64,000 nucleotides of DNA from Paenarthrobacter ureafaciens (GTDB lineage: Bacteria > Actinomycetota > Actinomycetes > Actinomycetales > Micrococcaceae). Under the pieces are notes generated by a model, which was not told the DNA's origin, did no database searches, and saw only the letters and a program-made list of their open reading frames with translations. The stretch is from assembly GCF_004028095.1 (NCBI RefSeq), contig NZ_SBHM01000007.1, forward strand, positions 310,001-374,000. The letters run 5' to 3'. Position numbers and translations under genes: made by a program. Positions 53,244 through 61,807 of this stretch are shown one piece after another (the first letter of the stretch is position 1; every line of letters begins with the position of its first letter).

Positions 53244-54557
53244 TTAGTCGATTTCCACATCGTTCTTGGCTACCACCAGCGAGTCGTCGATGTCGTTGTA
53301 TTCGACGTCGAGTTCGTTGTCGGCAATGACCGTGTTGTCCTCAACGTTGGTGTACTCGAGTTCGACCTCGTTGTCCTGGATCACCGTGGAATCGTAGTTG
53401 AGCTGGACGTCTTCCACGTCGTACTCTGTGGAGTTGTCCACTTCCAGTTCGTTGTCCTGGACCACGATGGAGTCGTTGATGACCTCCACGTCCACGTCTC
53501 CCACTTCGAGTTCGGTGGAGTTGTCCGTCTCGTTGAACGAGTCCGTGACGTTCACTGAATTGTTCGAATTGTCCGTGTGCGTGGAGTTGTCCGTGTTGAA
53601 GGAGTCCTCGATCTCCACATCCACGTCCAGGTCCGTGTTGTAGGAATCGTCCGTGTTGTACGAATCGTCCGTGTGGGTGGAGTTGTCCGTGTTGTAGGAG
53701 TCCTTCGTCACCGAATGATCCGAGTTGTCGTTGAACGAATCCTCGATCTCCACATCCAGTTCGGTGTTGCCGACGTTCACTTCGCCGGAACCGTTGGTGA
53801 TGTTCAGCGAGTGGTCGTCGGTGTTGTTGGTGGTTGTGGTGGTGGTCGTGGTGGTTGTGGTGTTGCCCGAGTTCTCGACGTCGTCGCCGGCGGCAATGGC
53901 TCCGTCACCCGAAGCGATGACTGCGTCCTGGTTGAACAGCTGGGTGACGTCGCCGTCGGCCCAGATGTTCTGGTTCACGGACTGGTCCGTGATGGTGTCG
54001 CGGTCGTCGATGTTGGTGGTGTAGGAGTAGTTGTTCACCACATGGACCAACTGCTGGACTGCATGGGCGTGATCGTCCCAGTCGCCGCCGTTGTGTCCCC
54101 CGCCACCGCCGTGGCCGTGTCCGCCGTCGTGGTCGTCATCATCATGGCCACCCCAGCCGCCGCCACCGCCGTGGCCGTGTCCGCCGTCGTGGTCGTCATC
54201 GTCACGACCACCCCAGCCGCCGCCACCGCCGTGGCCGTGTCCGCCGTCGTGATCGTCATCGCGGCCGCCCCAGCCGCCGGTGTTGCCACCGCCGCCGGGA
54301 GCGTGGTGCTCGCCGCCACCACCGGTTGAGGCGTGGTTGCCGCCGGTGTTGTACTCACGGTCGAAGGAGGCACGGGCGTTGATGGGTGCGTAGTCCAGGA
54401 CTACGGGCCGGGCGGCATCCACATCAGCGCAGGAAACGTCCCGCAGCCCGGCGGCTGACAACGCAGCTTCGGGGTTGCGGACGAACTCATCTGCTGCGTC
54501 GGGGTTGTTGAACAGGCTCATCAGGAACTGTACGAGCTGTTGTGCGAGTGTTGGCAT
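53244..54557 (-). CDS. IniB-like protein with Gly/His/Asp-rich and acidic repeat regions
   Basis: A protein of 437 residues in three parts. Residues 1-65 match the IniB N-terminal domain (LAQQLVQFLMSLFNNPDAAD, then EFVRNPEAALSAAGL). Residues 70-175 are Gly/His/Asp-rich, with at least three near-identical copies of a unit like WGGRDDDDHDGGHGHGGGGG, encoded by tandem DNA repeats at 54100-54270. Residues 175-437 are extremely acidic, with drifting repeats such as DNSTHTDDSYNTD and VQDNELEVDN and a Thr-rich tract. No signal peptide is visible. In mycobacteria IniB is Gly-rich and of unknown role. The ATG at 54557 has a strong GAGGGAG ribosome site. Metal binding by the His/Asp units is inference. 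Confidence 0.85.
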   Translation of the reverse strand: MPTLAQQLVQFLMSLFNNPDAADEFVRNPEAALSAAGLRDVSCADVDAARPVVLDYAPINARASFDREYNTGGNHASTGGGGEHHAPGGGGNTGGWGGRDDDHDGGHGHGGGGGWGGRDDDDHDGGHGHGGGGGWGGHDDDDHDGGHGHGGGGGHNGGDWDDHAHAVQQLVHVVNNYSYTTNIDDRDTITDQSVNQNIWADGDVTQLFNQDAVIASGDGAIAAGDDVENSGNTTTTTTTTTTTNNTDDHSLNITNGSGEVNVGNTELDVEIEDSFNDNSDHSVTKDSYNTDNSTHTDDSYNTDDSYNTDLDVDVEIEDSFNTDNSTHTDNSNNSVNVTDSFNETDNSTELEVGDVDVEVINDSIVVQDNELEVDNSTEYDVEDVQLNYDSTVIQDNEVELEYTNVEDNTVIADNELDVEYNDIDDSLVVAKNDVEID

Positions 54558-54588
54558 TGGAACGCTCCCTCAAATTCTGTGGTGATGG

Positions 54589-54613
54589 AAAACGCCCGGC
54601 GCCTTTGCCGGGC
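54589..54613 (-). terminator. Terminator or attenuator hairpin just upstream of iniB-like gene
   Basis: On the minus strand GCCCGGC-6 nt-GCCGGGC is followed by GTTTTCC, ending about 32 nt before the iniB-like start. It could end the Hsp70/LuxR transcript or attenuate the iniB transcript from an upstream promoter. Confidence 0.65.
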
Positions 54614-54662
54614 TTGCATTCAACGTATGGCCGGGGGGATGCCCGGGGCATCGGGTCCGGTC

Positions 54663-54714
54663 CCCCTATCCGGCACCCCACCATTAGGGGATTTCGGCCG
54701 GGCTCCGTTAGGGG
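54663..54714. promoter_or_regulatory. Operator-like repeats upstream of iniB-like gene
   Basis: CCATTAGGGG (54681-54690) and CCGTTAGGGG (54705-54714) are direct repeats 24 bp apart, and CCCCTATCCGG (54663-54673) is a related inverted copy. They lie between the LuxR gene and iniB, where a LuxR-type activator would bind. Confidence 0.5.
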
Positions 54715-54723
54715 CACAGGGGT

Positions 54724-56793
54724 TCACTCCCCGGGCGGGTGCCCCTCACCCAGCGCGATCCGCAAGCGAACCAGCAGCTCAGAGCGGTTTTCGGCCCCTA
54801 ACCGGCGCCGCATCCTGGCCACGTGGTGTTCGGCGGTGCGGGGCGAAATGTAGATGGCCTCACCGATTTCACGGTAGGTCTTTCCCTCCAACATGAGTCT
54901 TGCCACCTCGATTTCGCGTGCACTCAAACCGTTCGGCTCGGGCGCCGGCGCGGTGGAGGCGGGAGATTCCTCATGAGTCTCCGCGGGTGCGTGGCCACCC
55001 TGCGGGTGGATGTCCCGGGCACAGGCCAGAAGCTTGACCATGTCCCGTCGTTCATCGGCACGGGCTGCCGCATGCCCGGCCAGGCGCGCCCCTTCCCAAG
55101 GCATTCCGACGGCGGCCAACCCACGGGCGGCCGTTTCGACGTCGGCCGCGGCGAACCTGCCTGCCAGGACCGATACCCAGGCCTTGCCTCCGGCGGCAAG
55201 CACACCCGCGTAGTGGCTATGCTCCGAAGCCCTGACCAAGGCCGCTGCATGTGGTGCAAGGTCCGCCGGACTCTCGCTCAGCAACGCGGCCTGGACGGCT
55301 GCCCAGTGCAGAGGGACCGACCACAGCGGCGGATTCCCGAGCCGCTCCAGCAAGTCCCAGGCCCCGTGCAGGTAGTGCGAAACCCGATGTGATTCCCGTA
55401 AACGTGCAGCGGCAACAAGCACCTCGCCCCATGGCAGGAGGCTGTACAGGTCAACGGAGACGTGCATCATGGCTTCCCGCGCCCTGTCCCATGCCAAGAC
55501 CAGCTCGTGGACTTCTCCGCCGCGGCGCGCCAAACCCAGTTCAAGGGCCGCCAGAAGGAATTCCTCCCGGGGCGCCAAGGCCCAGTGATTGGCCTTGTTG
55601 GCCTCGTTGATGGCCAGGCGGGCATCGTCCGTGTTGTCCTGCTGCATGGCACACCAGGCCTGCAACAGGTACAGCCGGGGCCGCATCGAGTCTCCGCCCT
55701 GCCCGGCGGCGACTGCTGCCTTGAGCACGGAAGCGGCCACCGCGGTCTCTCCGCTGTGCAGGGCGCACAAGGCCGCCAGCACTGCCGGTGCCTCCGGCAG
55801 GGGAATGGCTGTGCCCGCGGCGTTCATCATGTCCGAGGCCCTGATCAAGGACGGTAACCCCAAGTGCGGCTTTTGGCCCAGGGTCTGGCGCAGGCCGTCG
55901 CTTGCCAGGGATAACGCCACCGCCAAGTGGGTCGGGGACCGGCGCGAACCGCCATCGGCCACCATGGCCTCCGCTCCGGCAGTGTCTCCGGAGCCGATCA
56001 TGGCAATTGCTGCAAGGGGCACCGAGGCAGCCGTCTTCCCAGGCCCCAGCCACGAGTAGGTATCGGCACTTCGGGACATCATGCCCCGCTGGGCCCACAC
56101 CGAGGCGGCAACGTCCACTCCCCGCCGGACGTCCGGCGGTTCCGGCAGCGCGAGCAGCCGGTCTATCAAACGGCCGGCCGAGTCCAGATCACCGATGCCC
56201 GCTGCGGCCTGGGCCCGGCAGGCCGCTTTCGGCATTTCCTTGGCGCCAGCCAGCACCGACTCCGCGTAGAGAGCTGCGGCCATGGCGGGCTCGGTCTCCA
56301 GCACGTTGTCCGCGGCTTCCTCCAGTTCGGCTGCCACGCGAGAGTCCTGCAGCCCGCCCCTGGCCAGGTCACGGGCCAACTCCCCCAAGGGTCTGCCCTC
56401 TGCAGCCAACTTATCCACCAATTCCCGTTGCAGGGCGTGGATGGTTGGGACTGGAGTGCTGGTGAGCAGGGCATGCCGCACCGTGCCCACTACAGATCCG
56501 TCAGGCATCAGGAGCTGTGCATCGATCGCCGAATCAATGATCCCGGGAAGATCGCTGCGTCCTTCTAGGTTGTCCGGAAGCGGCGATGGCAGGGTGAATC
56601 CCGCGGACAACGCCAGGAGCAACTCCCGTACCGCCGCGGTCCCGCCCGGCAAGGCGGTCGACGCCGATGAGGTCGCCGCAGCCAGCTGCGTGGTCCCGTC
56701 CGAAGGCAGCTTGGTCCCGTCCGACGGCAGCGTGGCAGCCGCCGGGCGGGACTTGTCTTCCGAGGGTGCTTCCGCGTTTCCCTGGCCCCTCAT
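54724..56793 (-). CDS. LuxR-family transcriptional regulator with large helical domain
   Basis: A regulator of 689 residues. The C-terminal HTH is classic LuxR/GerE (LSAREIEVARLMLEGKTYRE, then IGEAIYISPRTAEHHVARMR). The N-terminal 600 residues are Ala/Leu-rich helical repeats like the TPR-type sensor part of MalT/LAL regulators, but no Walker A NTPase motif is present. In mycobacteria iniBAC is controlled by a MalT-like regulator (IniR) encoded nearby, so this protein is the natural candidate for control of the iniB-like operon. The ATG at 56793 starts 2 nt after the Hsp70-like stop; the frame continues further upstream only as antisense-quality Arg-rich sequence. Confidence 0.88.
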   Translation of the reverse strand: MRGQGNAEAPSEDKSRPAAATLPSDGTKLPSDGTTQLAAATSSASTALPGGTAAVRELLLALSAGFTLPSPLPDNLEGRSDLPGIIDSAIDAQLLMPDGSVVGTVRHALLTSTPVPTIHALQRELVDKLAAEGRPLGELARDLARGGLQDSRVAAELEEAADNVLETEPAMAAALYAESVLAGAKEMPKAACRAQAAAGIGDLDSAGRLIDRLLALPEPPDVRRGVDVAASVWAQRGMMSRSADTYSWLGPGKTAASVPLAAIAMIGSGDTAGAEAMVADGGSRRSPTHLAVALSLASDGLRQTLGQKPHLGLPSLIRASDMMNAAGTAIPLPEAPAVLAALCALHSGETAVAASVLKAAVAAGQGGDSMRPRLYLLQAWCAMQQDNTDDARLAINEANKANHWALAPREEFLLAALELGLARRGGEVHELVLAWDRAREAMMHVSVDLYSLLPWGEVLVAAARLRESHRVSHYLHGAWDLLERLGNPPLWSVPLHWAAVQAALLSESPADLAPHAAALVRASEHSHYAGVLAAGGKAWVSVLAGRFAAADVETAARGLAAVGMPWEGARLAGHAAARADERRDMVKLLACARDIHPQGGHAPAETHEESPASTAPAPEPNGLSAREIEVARLMLEGKTYREIGEAIYISPRTAEHHVARMRRRLGAENRSELLVRLRIALGEGHPPGE

Positions 56794-56795
56794 GC

Positions 56796-58835
56796 CTACA
56801 CCTCCGGGGACGGTGCGGGTTCTTGGCTCGGGCTCGTTGCAGGTGGAACAGGCGCCACGGACGGTTCCGTTGTCGGTTCCGTCGGCGCTGGGTCCTGCGT
56901 CACTGGAGGGGGTTCCGGCGCTTGGACGGTGGGCTCGGGCGTGGGGACCACGGGGTCCGGTTCGGGCGTTGTGGTGGGTGGCGGCTGCGTCGGGTCCGTC
57001 ACAGGAGGCTGCGTCGGGTCCGTCACGGGCGGCTGCGTCGGGTCCGTCACAGGAGGCTGCGTCGGTGGGGTGGTCGGGGTTGGACCACTGGCTGCACCAC
57101 CCGGTTCCGAGGCAGGGGGCGACGACGGCGTTGACGTCCCCGGAGTGGCAGTTCCCGTGCCGCTGCCCGGTGTGGTGGTCCCCGGCGTCGTGGTTCCGCC
57201 CGCGTTGCCGCTGGTCGCGCCGGCCGCAGTGCCGCTGCCCGTTCCGGCGCTGCCGGCACCTGGGCCGGTGGTGGACTTCTTCGCGCCCTGACCGGTGCCA
57301 GCGGACGTTCTGGCAGCGGCGCCCTTGGCGCTTGCGTCCAGTCCTGTTCCGGCCTTGGCGGCAGGAGGAACGGCCCCGCCGCCGCTGGCCTGACCCTTCG
57401 CTTGGGCTCCGCCTTGCGCACCGGCTGGTTGAGCGCCGCTTGCCTGGGCACCGCCGTCGCGCATCACGTCCGCGGCCTGTGAGCCGAAGAGCGCCTGCAC
57501 GTCCGGGCTTTGCGCCGCCGTCGCGGTCACCACGGTCAGGACGGTGGCGGCCGCCGCAGCAGCCGCGGCCATGCGGACGCGCGAACGCGGAGCGTGTCGG
57601 CCTGCTTTGGCTCCGCCCGCTGCCGCGGCCTTCAGCGCAGCCAGCGCCGGGCGTCCACGCACGACGTCGGGGCGCGGCACTGTTTCCAGCGGCACCTCGC
57701 GTTGTTCCTGGGCGGGGGCCACAGACACAGCCGCAAGCGCAGCGGCTTCGGCGTCGGGGGTGCCCTTCAGCGAAAGCGCGGCACCCAGGCAAATGGAGGC
57801 TTTGGGATCGGCGTCCACGGCGATGGGCCGCTCCAGTTCAACCGAGATCAGTTCAGCAACCAGCGGCACCCGGGACGAACCGCCAATGAGCAGCACCACG
57901 CTCAAGTCCTCCGGCTGCAACCGGACCTCAGCCAAGCTGCGTTCCAAGGCATCCAGGGTGTCACGGATGTGGGGTTCGATCATCGCCTCAAACTCGGCGC
58001 GGACCAGGCGGACGGACTGTTGGGTTCCCGGGAGGGAGACGGAGATGCTTGCTTCGCTGTCCAGGGACAGTGCTTCCTTGGCTTCCCGGCACTCACGGCG
58101 TAAGCGCGAGAGTGCGGCGAGCGTTGCAGGGTCCTCGGGCGCCAGGCCCGTGACGGCTTCGCCTAGGTGAGTCACAACGTGACGCAAAACAGCGGCGTCG
58201 AAATCGGCGCCGCCAAGGGTTTCAATGCCATCGGGATGGCCCAGTAGTTCAAAGCGTCCTGCTCCTGCCTTGCGGAGCACAGCGGTGTCGAAGGTGCCAC
58301 CGCCGAGGTCGTAGACGGCAATGGTGCTGCCATCCTCCACACGGGTTTGGGACGCGTAATGGAGTGCTGCGGCCTCCGGTTCGCTGATCAGCGTGACTTC
58401 CGGAAGTCCGGCCATATTCAGGGCTGCAAGGACCGTGGATGTCCGATGCTGGCCCCAAGCAGCCGGGTGGGTCATGACTACTGAATCCGCCGGACCGCCT
58501 TCGCGCTCCCGGGCCTTGTCCACCACCCAGCGGGCCATCGTGGCATAAACGTCTTCGGGCGCCATCCAGGCTTCCCCGACGGCGATCGGGACGGAGTCCC
58601 CAATGCGTCTCTTGAATTCCCGGACCATCCGCCGGGGGTCGTCCAGGCCCCGGCGCTCGGCGGCTTCGCCCACCAGTACCCTGCCGTCGTCGGCATAGTA
58701 GAGCACCGAGGGCACAGCACTGCCGTGCAAACCCAACGGGAGTATCTCGGGGGCAAGGTTGGTACCTTGCCCCTCCTTGTAAATGGCTGCCGCGGTAAAA
58801 CTCGTCCCGACGTCAATGGCGAGAACATAGCTCAT
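56796..58835 (-). CDS. Membrane-anchored Hsp70-like protein with extracellular Pro/Thr-rich tail
   Basis: A protein of 679 residues. Residues 1-360 form an actin/Hsp70-type ATPase (VLAIDVGTSFTAAAIY, VYDLGGGTFDTAVL, LIGGSSRVPLV and the ISEPEAAALHYA adenosine segment). No peptide-binding domain follows. A short linker leads to one membrane helix near 440 (a run of Ala ending TVLTVVTATAA), then a 220-residue Ala/Gly-, then Pro/Thr-rich tail including three PPVTDPTQ units coded by 24-bp DNA repeats (about 56996-57067). Topology should place the ATPase in the cytoplasm and the tail outside. The ATG at 58835 has a GAGG site. It is co-transcribed with the LuxR gene, ahead of the iniB-like operon. 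Confidence 0.87.
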   Translation of the reverse strand: MSYVLAIDVGTSFTAAAIYKEGQGTNLAPEILPLGLHGSAVPSVLYYADDGRVLVGEAAERRGLDDPRRMVREFKRRIGDSVPIAVGEAWMAPEDVYATMARWVVDKAREREGGPADSVVMTHPAAWGQHRTSTVLAALNMAGLPEVTLISEPEAAALHYASQTRVEDGSTIAVYDLGGGTFDTAVLRKAGAGRFELLGHPDGIETLGGADFDAAVLRHVVTHLGEAVTGLAPEDPATLAALSRLRRECREAKEALSLDSEASISVSLPGTQQSVRLVRAEFEAMIEPHIRDTLDALERSLAEVRLQPEDLSVVLLIGGSSRVPLVAELISVELERPIAVDADPKASICLGAALSLKGTPDAEAAALAAVSVAPAQEQREVPLETVPRPDVVRGRPALAALKAAAAGGAKAGRHAPRSRVRMAAAAAAAATVLTVVTATAAQSPDVQALFGSQAADVMRDGGAQASGAQPAGAQGGAQAKGQASGGGAVPPAAKAGTGLDASAKGAAARTSAGTGQGAKKSTTGPGAGSAGTGSGTAAGATSGNAGGTTTPGTTTPGSGTGTATPGTSTPSSPPASEPGGAASGPTPTTPPTQPPVTDPTQPPVTDPTQPPVTDPTQPPPTTTPEPDPVVPTPEPTVQAPEPPPVTQDPAPTEPTTEPSVAPVPPATSPSQEPAPSPEV

Positions 58836-59013
58836 AGTTACCTCGAAAAGAACATGGGCATGGCGCATGCGGTCTTCTTCACAGGCGGGGTTCACACAAG
58901 GTAGCACTTGCCCGGCGGCGGGCAAAAGCACTTTTCACAGCTTCCTTGGAGCTTTCTTCAACTGATAGTCGACTCGATGGAGAAAGCCCAGATCAGGCCA
59001 TGGTCGCGGCTTT

Positions 59014-59034
59014 GCCGGCCAACATTCGGCCGGC
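59014..59034. terminator. Hairpin after ccsA
   Basis: A perfect 7-bp GC stem GCCGGCC/GGCCGGC with a 7-nt loop, 15 nt after the ccsA stop. There is no U-tract, so its role as a terminator is weakly supported. Confidence 0.4.
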
Positions 59035-59048
59035 AGGGCGGTACGGCT

Positions 59049-60110
59049 TTAGAGGCCTGAGTACGAGTGCAGGCCGTTGAAGACCGTGTTCACCAGCGTG
59101 AAGTTGATGATCACACAGGCGTAGCCCACGATCGACAACCATGCAGCACGCGTTCCGGTCCAGCCGCGGGTTGCCCTGGCGTGGAGGTAGCCGGCGTAGA
59201 CCACCCAGATGACGAACGTCCACACTTCCTTGGGGTCCCAGCCCCAGAAACGGCCCCACGCCTTTTCGGCCCAGATGGCACCGAACATCAGGGTGAAGGT
59301 CCAGCCGACAAAGGCCACGGTGTTGATCCGGTAGGAAAGGTTCTCCAGGCTCAAGGCGTTGGGGACCACGCGCAGGAACGCCAGGTTGTCCGCGCGGCCT
59401 GCGGCCAGGTTCTTCTGGCGGTAGGACTGGAGCAGCTGCAGCGCGGACATCGCGAACGTCAGGGTGAACAGCGCAGAGGACAGCACCGCAATGGACACAT
59501 GGATGATCAGCCAGTAGCTCTGCAACGCGGGAACGAGGTGGCCCACGGGAGTCCAGAAAGCCACGGACGCGGCAACGAGCATGATGATGCCCAGGCCAAC
59601 CACGAACGTGCCCAGGAAGCGGAGGTCCCTGCGGATCAGCGCGATAAGGAAGACCGCCACCGCCACGAAAGCACCCGTGGTGAGGAACTCGTACATGTTG
59701 CCCCACGGCACGCGGCCGGCACCCAGCGCACGCGTGAGGACGCCGGCACCGTGGATGAGGACACCCAGGACGGTCAGTGCTACGCCCACCCGGGCGGCAG
59801 CCCGGCGTTCGCCTGCGTACTTCATGTCGCCCGCTGCCGTCGACTCAGCAACGGTAGGGCCCGACGTCGGACGCTCGCCACGGTCCGCCGGCCCTGCGGC
59901 GTCGGAGGCACCCAAGCCGATTCGGCCGGCCGCAACGGCAACCTTTTGCGTCGTCGAACCCGCTGCCGCCTTCAGGTCAACGGCACGCAGGGTCTTGCTG
60001 CTCTTGGCCAGGTCCCAGAGGAAAGCAAGGAACGCAATAGTGTATGTGCCGGCGGCCAACAGCATGAAGAGCTCACTGTACTGGCCCAGGGTTTCGTTGA
60101 TAGCGGGCAT
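59049..60110 (-). CDS. ccsA: Cytochrome c biogenesis protein CcsA/ResC (haem lyase subunit)
   Basis: The haem-handling partner of ResB in System II cytochrome c maturation, 353 residues. It has several membrane helices, conserved histidines (for example IHVSIAVLSSALF) and the periplasmic WWD-type motif WGRFWGWDPKEVWTF that presents haem. A soluble loop at about 40-100 separates the first helix from the rest. Its ATG shares a base with the resB stop (TAATG), so the two subunits are co-translated. It is the last gene of the ccs operon. Confidence 0.93.
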   Translation of the reverse strand: MPAINETLGQYSELFMLLAAGTYTIAFLAFLWDLAKSSKTLRAVDLKAAAGSTTQKVAVAAGRIGLGASDAAGPADRGERPTSGPTVAESTAAGDMKYAGERRAAARVGVALTVLGVLIHGAGVLTRALGAGRVPWGNMYEFLTTGAFVAVAVFLIALIRRDLRFLGTFVVGLGIIMLVAASVAFWTPVGHLVPALQSYWLIIHVSIAVLSSALFTLTFAMSALQLLQSYRQKNLAAGRADNLAFLRVVPNALSLENLSYRINTVAFVGWTFTLMFGAIWAEKAWGRFWGWDPKEVWTFVIWVVYAGYLHARATRGWTGTRAAWLSIVGYACVIINFTLVNTVFNGLHSYSGL

Positions 60111-61807
60111 TACTGGTCCTTCTGGGTTGTGGAAGAGACGGTGTCGGGAGTGTCACTGGGGTGCGGGGATATCTGCCATTCGTTGGCCAGGAGTTCCCTG
60201 ATGGCCGCTGCTTCGCCGGCCAGGCGGTGGTCTTCGCCGCGGGCCAGGAGGCCGTACTCGATCATGGTGCGGCCGTCCTGGTGGGTTCCGGTCCGGACCC
60301 ACACGCGGCGGCGGCTGATGTAAAGCGAGGTCACCAGGCCGGCAACGGCCAGAAGGCCGAAGATCAACGCGTACAGCTGGCCCGGGTTGTGGTGGATGTC
60401 CACACCGACGTACTTCTTGACGCTGTCGAAAGTGATGCTTCCCTTGCCCTCCGGGAGCGTTGCGGTCTGGCCCAGGACAAGCGTGATGCCGCCGGCCTCG
60501 AGCTTGCGTCCGTTCAACTGGGTGAGGTCGCTGACGTCAAGCTCGAAGACGTTCTGGGGAACACCATTGTCCAGTCCCAGATCGCCGTAGTACGAGTCGA
60601 GGGTGAGCTGGGGGTTGGCCAGGGCGGGATCGGCACTGAAGGAGATCCCTTCTTCCGTTTCGAACGCGGTGGGCAGGAAGAAGCCGTTGAAACCCAACTG
60701 GTCCGGCTTGCCGTCCGGAACCTTGATGACCACCGAAGAGTAGTAGTTGTCGCCCTGGACCTTGGCAGTAACCGGGCCTTGGAACGCTACATTGCCCTCG
60801 CCGTCGCGGACAGTGACCACCGGAGCGTAACCGTTACCCGTGAGGTACATGCTGGTTCCGCCCAGGGAGATGGGGTCGTTGACCTTGAGGATCTCCTTCT
60901 TCTCGGGAGCGTCCGTGTTTTCCTTGGTGGTCACCTCGGCCGTGTAGTCGATCGGCTGGCCGGTCTTCCGGGGCGATTCCCTGTCAAAAGTCGCTTGGAA
61001 TTTGTCCAGACGGACCGAGTACGGCTGCAGCCAGCCGCTCTGGAAGTTGGTGCCCGGGGAGAACTGGTCGTAGCCCACCAGGGTGTTGACGAACGTGTCG
61101 CCCTCCACAAGGATGCGCTGACCGCTGTAGCCGAACAGCCCGCCGATGGCCACTGACACCAGCACGCCGATCAGCGACGTGTGGAAAATCAGGTTTCCCA
61201 CTTCCTTCATGAAGCCGCGCTCGGCGCCCAGGCTCGGCAGATCGCCGTCGGCGTCCCTGACCTCAACGCGGTAGCCGCGCTTCTTCAGAACCCCGGCGGC
61301 ATCGGTGATGGCCTTCGACGCCGGGATCCCGGCGTCGGCGGCCAACACCAGCGTGCCGTACTCCGGAAGCCGCGACAGGCGCTTGGGCGTACGCGGGGGC
61401 TGGGACTTCATGGCCTTGTAGTGCGCAATGGCCCGGGGCGTGACGCAACCGATCAGCGAAATGAACAACAGCAGGTAGATGGCCGAGAACCACGCCGAGG
61501 AGTAGACGTCGAACATCTGCACAGCATCCAGGAACGGGCCCGACGTCGGGTTGTTCTTGATCCAGTCGGTCACCACTGCGGGGTTCGCGGGCCGTTGCGG
61601 GAACAGCGATCCGGGCACTGCGGCAACCGCAAGCAGGAGCAGCAGGAACAGGGCCGTCCGCATGCTGGTGAGCTGCGTCCAGGCCCAACGGAGCATGCCG
61701 CCAACACCCAACGTGGGCAGCGCGGCGTCCGACTTTGCTTGCTGGAGCTTGCCTGCGTCAGGTCCTTCGGCGGGAGACTTCTTGGTGGATTTCACGGACT
61801 CGCTCAT
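60110..61807 (-). CDS. resB: Cytochrome c biogenesis protein ResB
   Basis: ResB forms the System II synthetase with CcsA. The 565-residue product has membrane helices near 45-65, 100-120, and 200-220, a large extracytoplasmic domain (about 230-510) and a final helix near 490-510. Conserved pieces include FSAIYLLLFISLIGCVTPR and FHTSLIGVLVSVAIGGLFGY. It overlaps ccdA by one base (TGATG) and ccsA by one base. Assignment is by family pattern and the ccdA-resB-ccsA order. Confidence 0.93.
   Translation of the reverse strand: MSESVKSTKKSPAEGPDAGKLQQAKSDAALPTLGVGGMLRWAWTQLTSMRTALFLLLLLAVAAVPGSLFPQRPANPAVVTDWIKNNPTSGPFLDAVQMFDVYSSAWFSAIYLLLFISLIGCVTPRAIAHYKAMKSQPPRTPKRLSRLPEYGTLVLAADAGIPASKAITDAAGVLKKRGYRVEVRDADGDLPSLGAERGFMKEVGNLIFHTSLIGVLVSVAIGGLFGYSGQRILVEGDTFVNTLVGYDQFSPGTNFQSGWLQPYSVRLDKFQATFDRESPRKTGQPIDYTAEVTTKENTDAPEKKEILKVNDPISLGGTSMYLTGNGYAPVVTVRDGEGNVAFQGPVTAKVQGDNYYSSVVIKVPDGKPDQLGFNGFFLPTAFETEEGISFSADPALANPQLTLDSYYGDLGLDNGVPQNVFELDVSDLTQLNGRKLEAGGITLVLGQTATLPEGKGSITFDSVKKYVGVDIHHNPGQLYALIFGLLAVAGLVTSLYISRRRVWVRTGTHQDGRTMIEYGLLARGEDHRLAGEAAAIRELLANEWQISPHPSDTPDTVSSTTQKDQ

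Noticed and set aside
53577..54329. Val-rich plus-strand frame opposite the iniB-like gene
   Set aside because: It is the mirror of the Asp-rich codons of the iniB-like gene and has no start signal.
54724..56793. NTPase (MalT-type) domain in the LuxR regulator from the GPGKT string
   Set aside because: The spacing does not fit a Walker A motif and no Walker B is seen; the region is helical repeat sequence.
56794..57792. N-terminal extension of the LuxR gene frame into the Hsp70-like gene
   Set aside because: The extension is Arg/Gly-rich and overlaps the clear coding frame of the Hsp70-like protein; the ATG at 56793 is 2 nt after that gene's stop.
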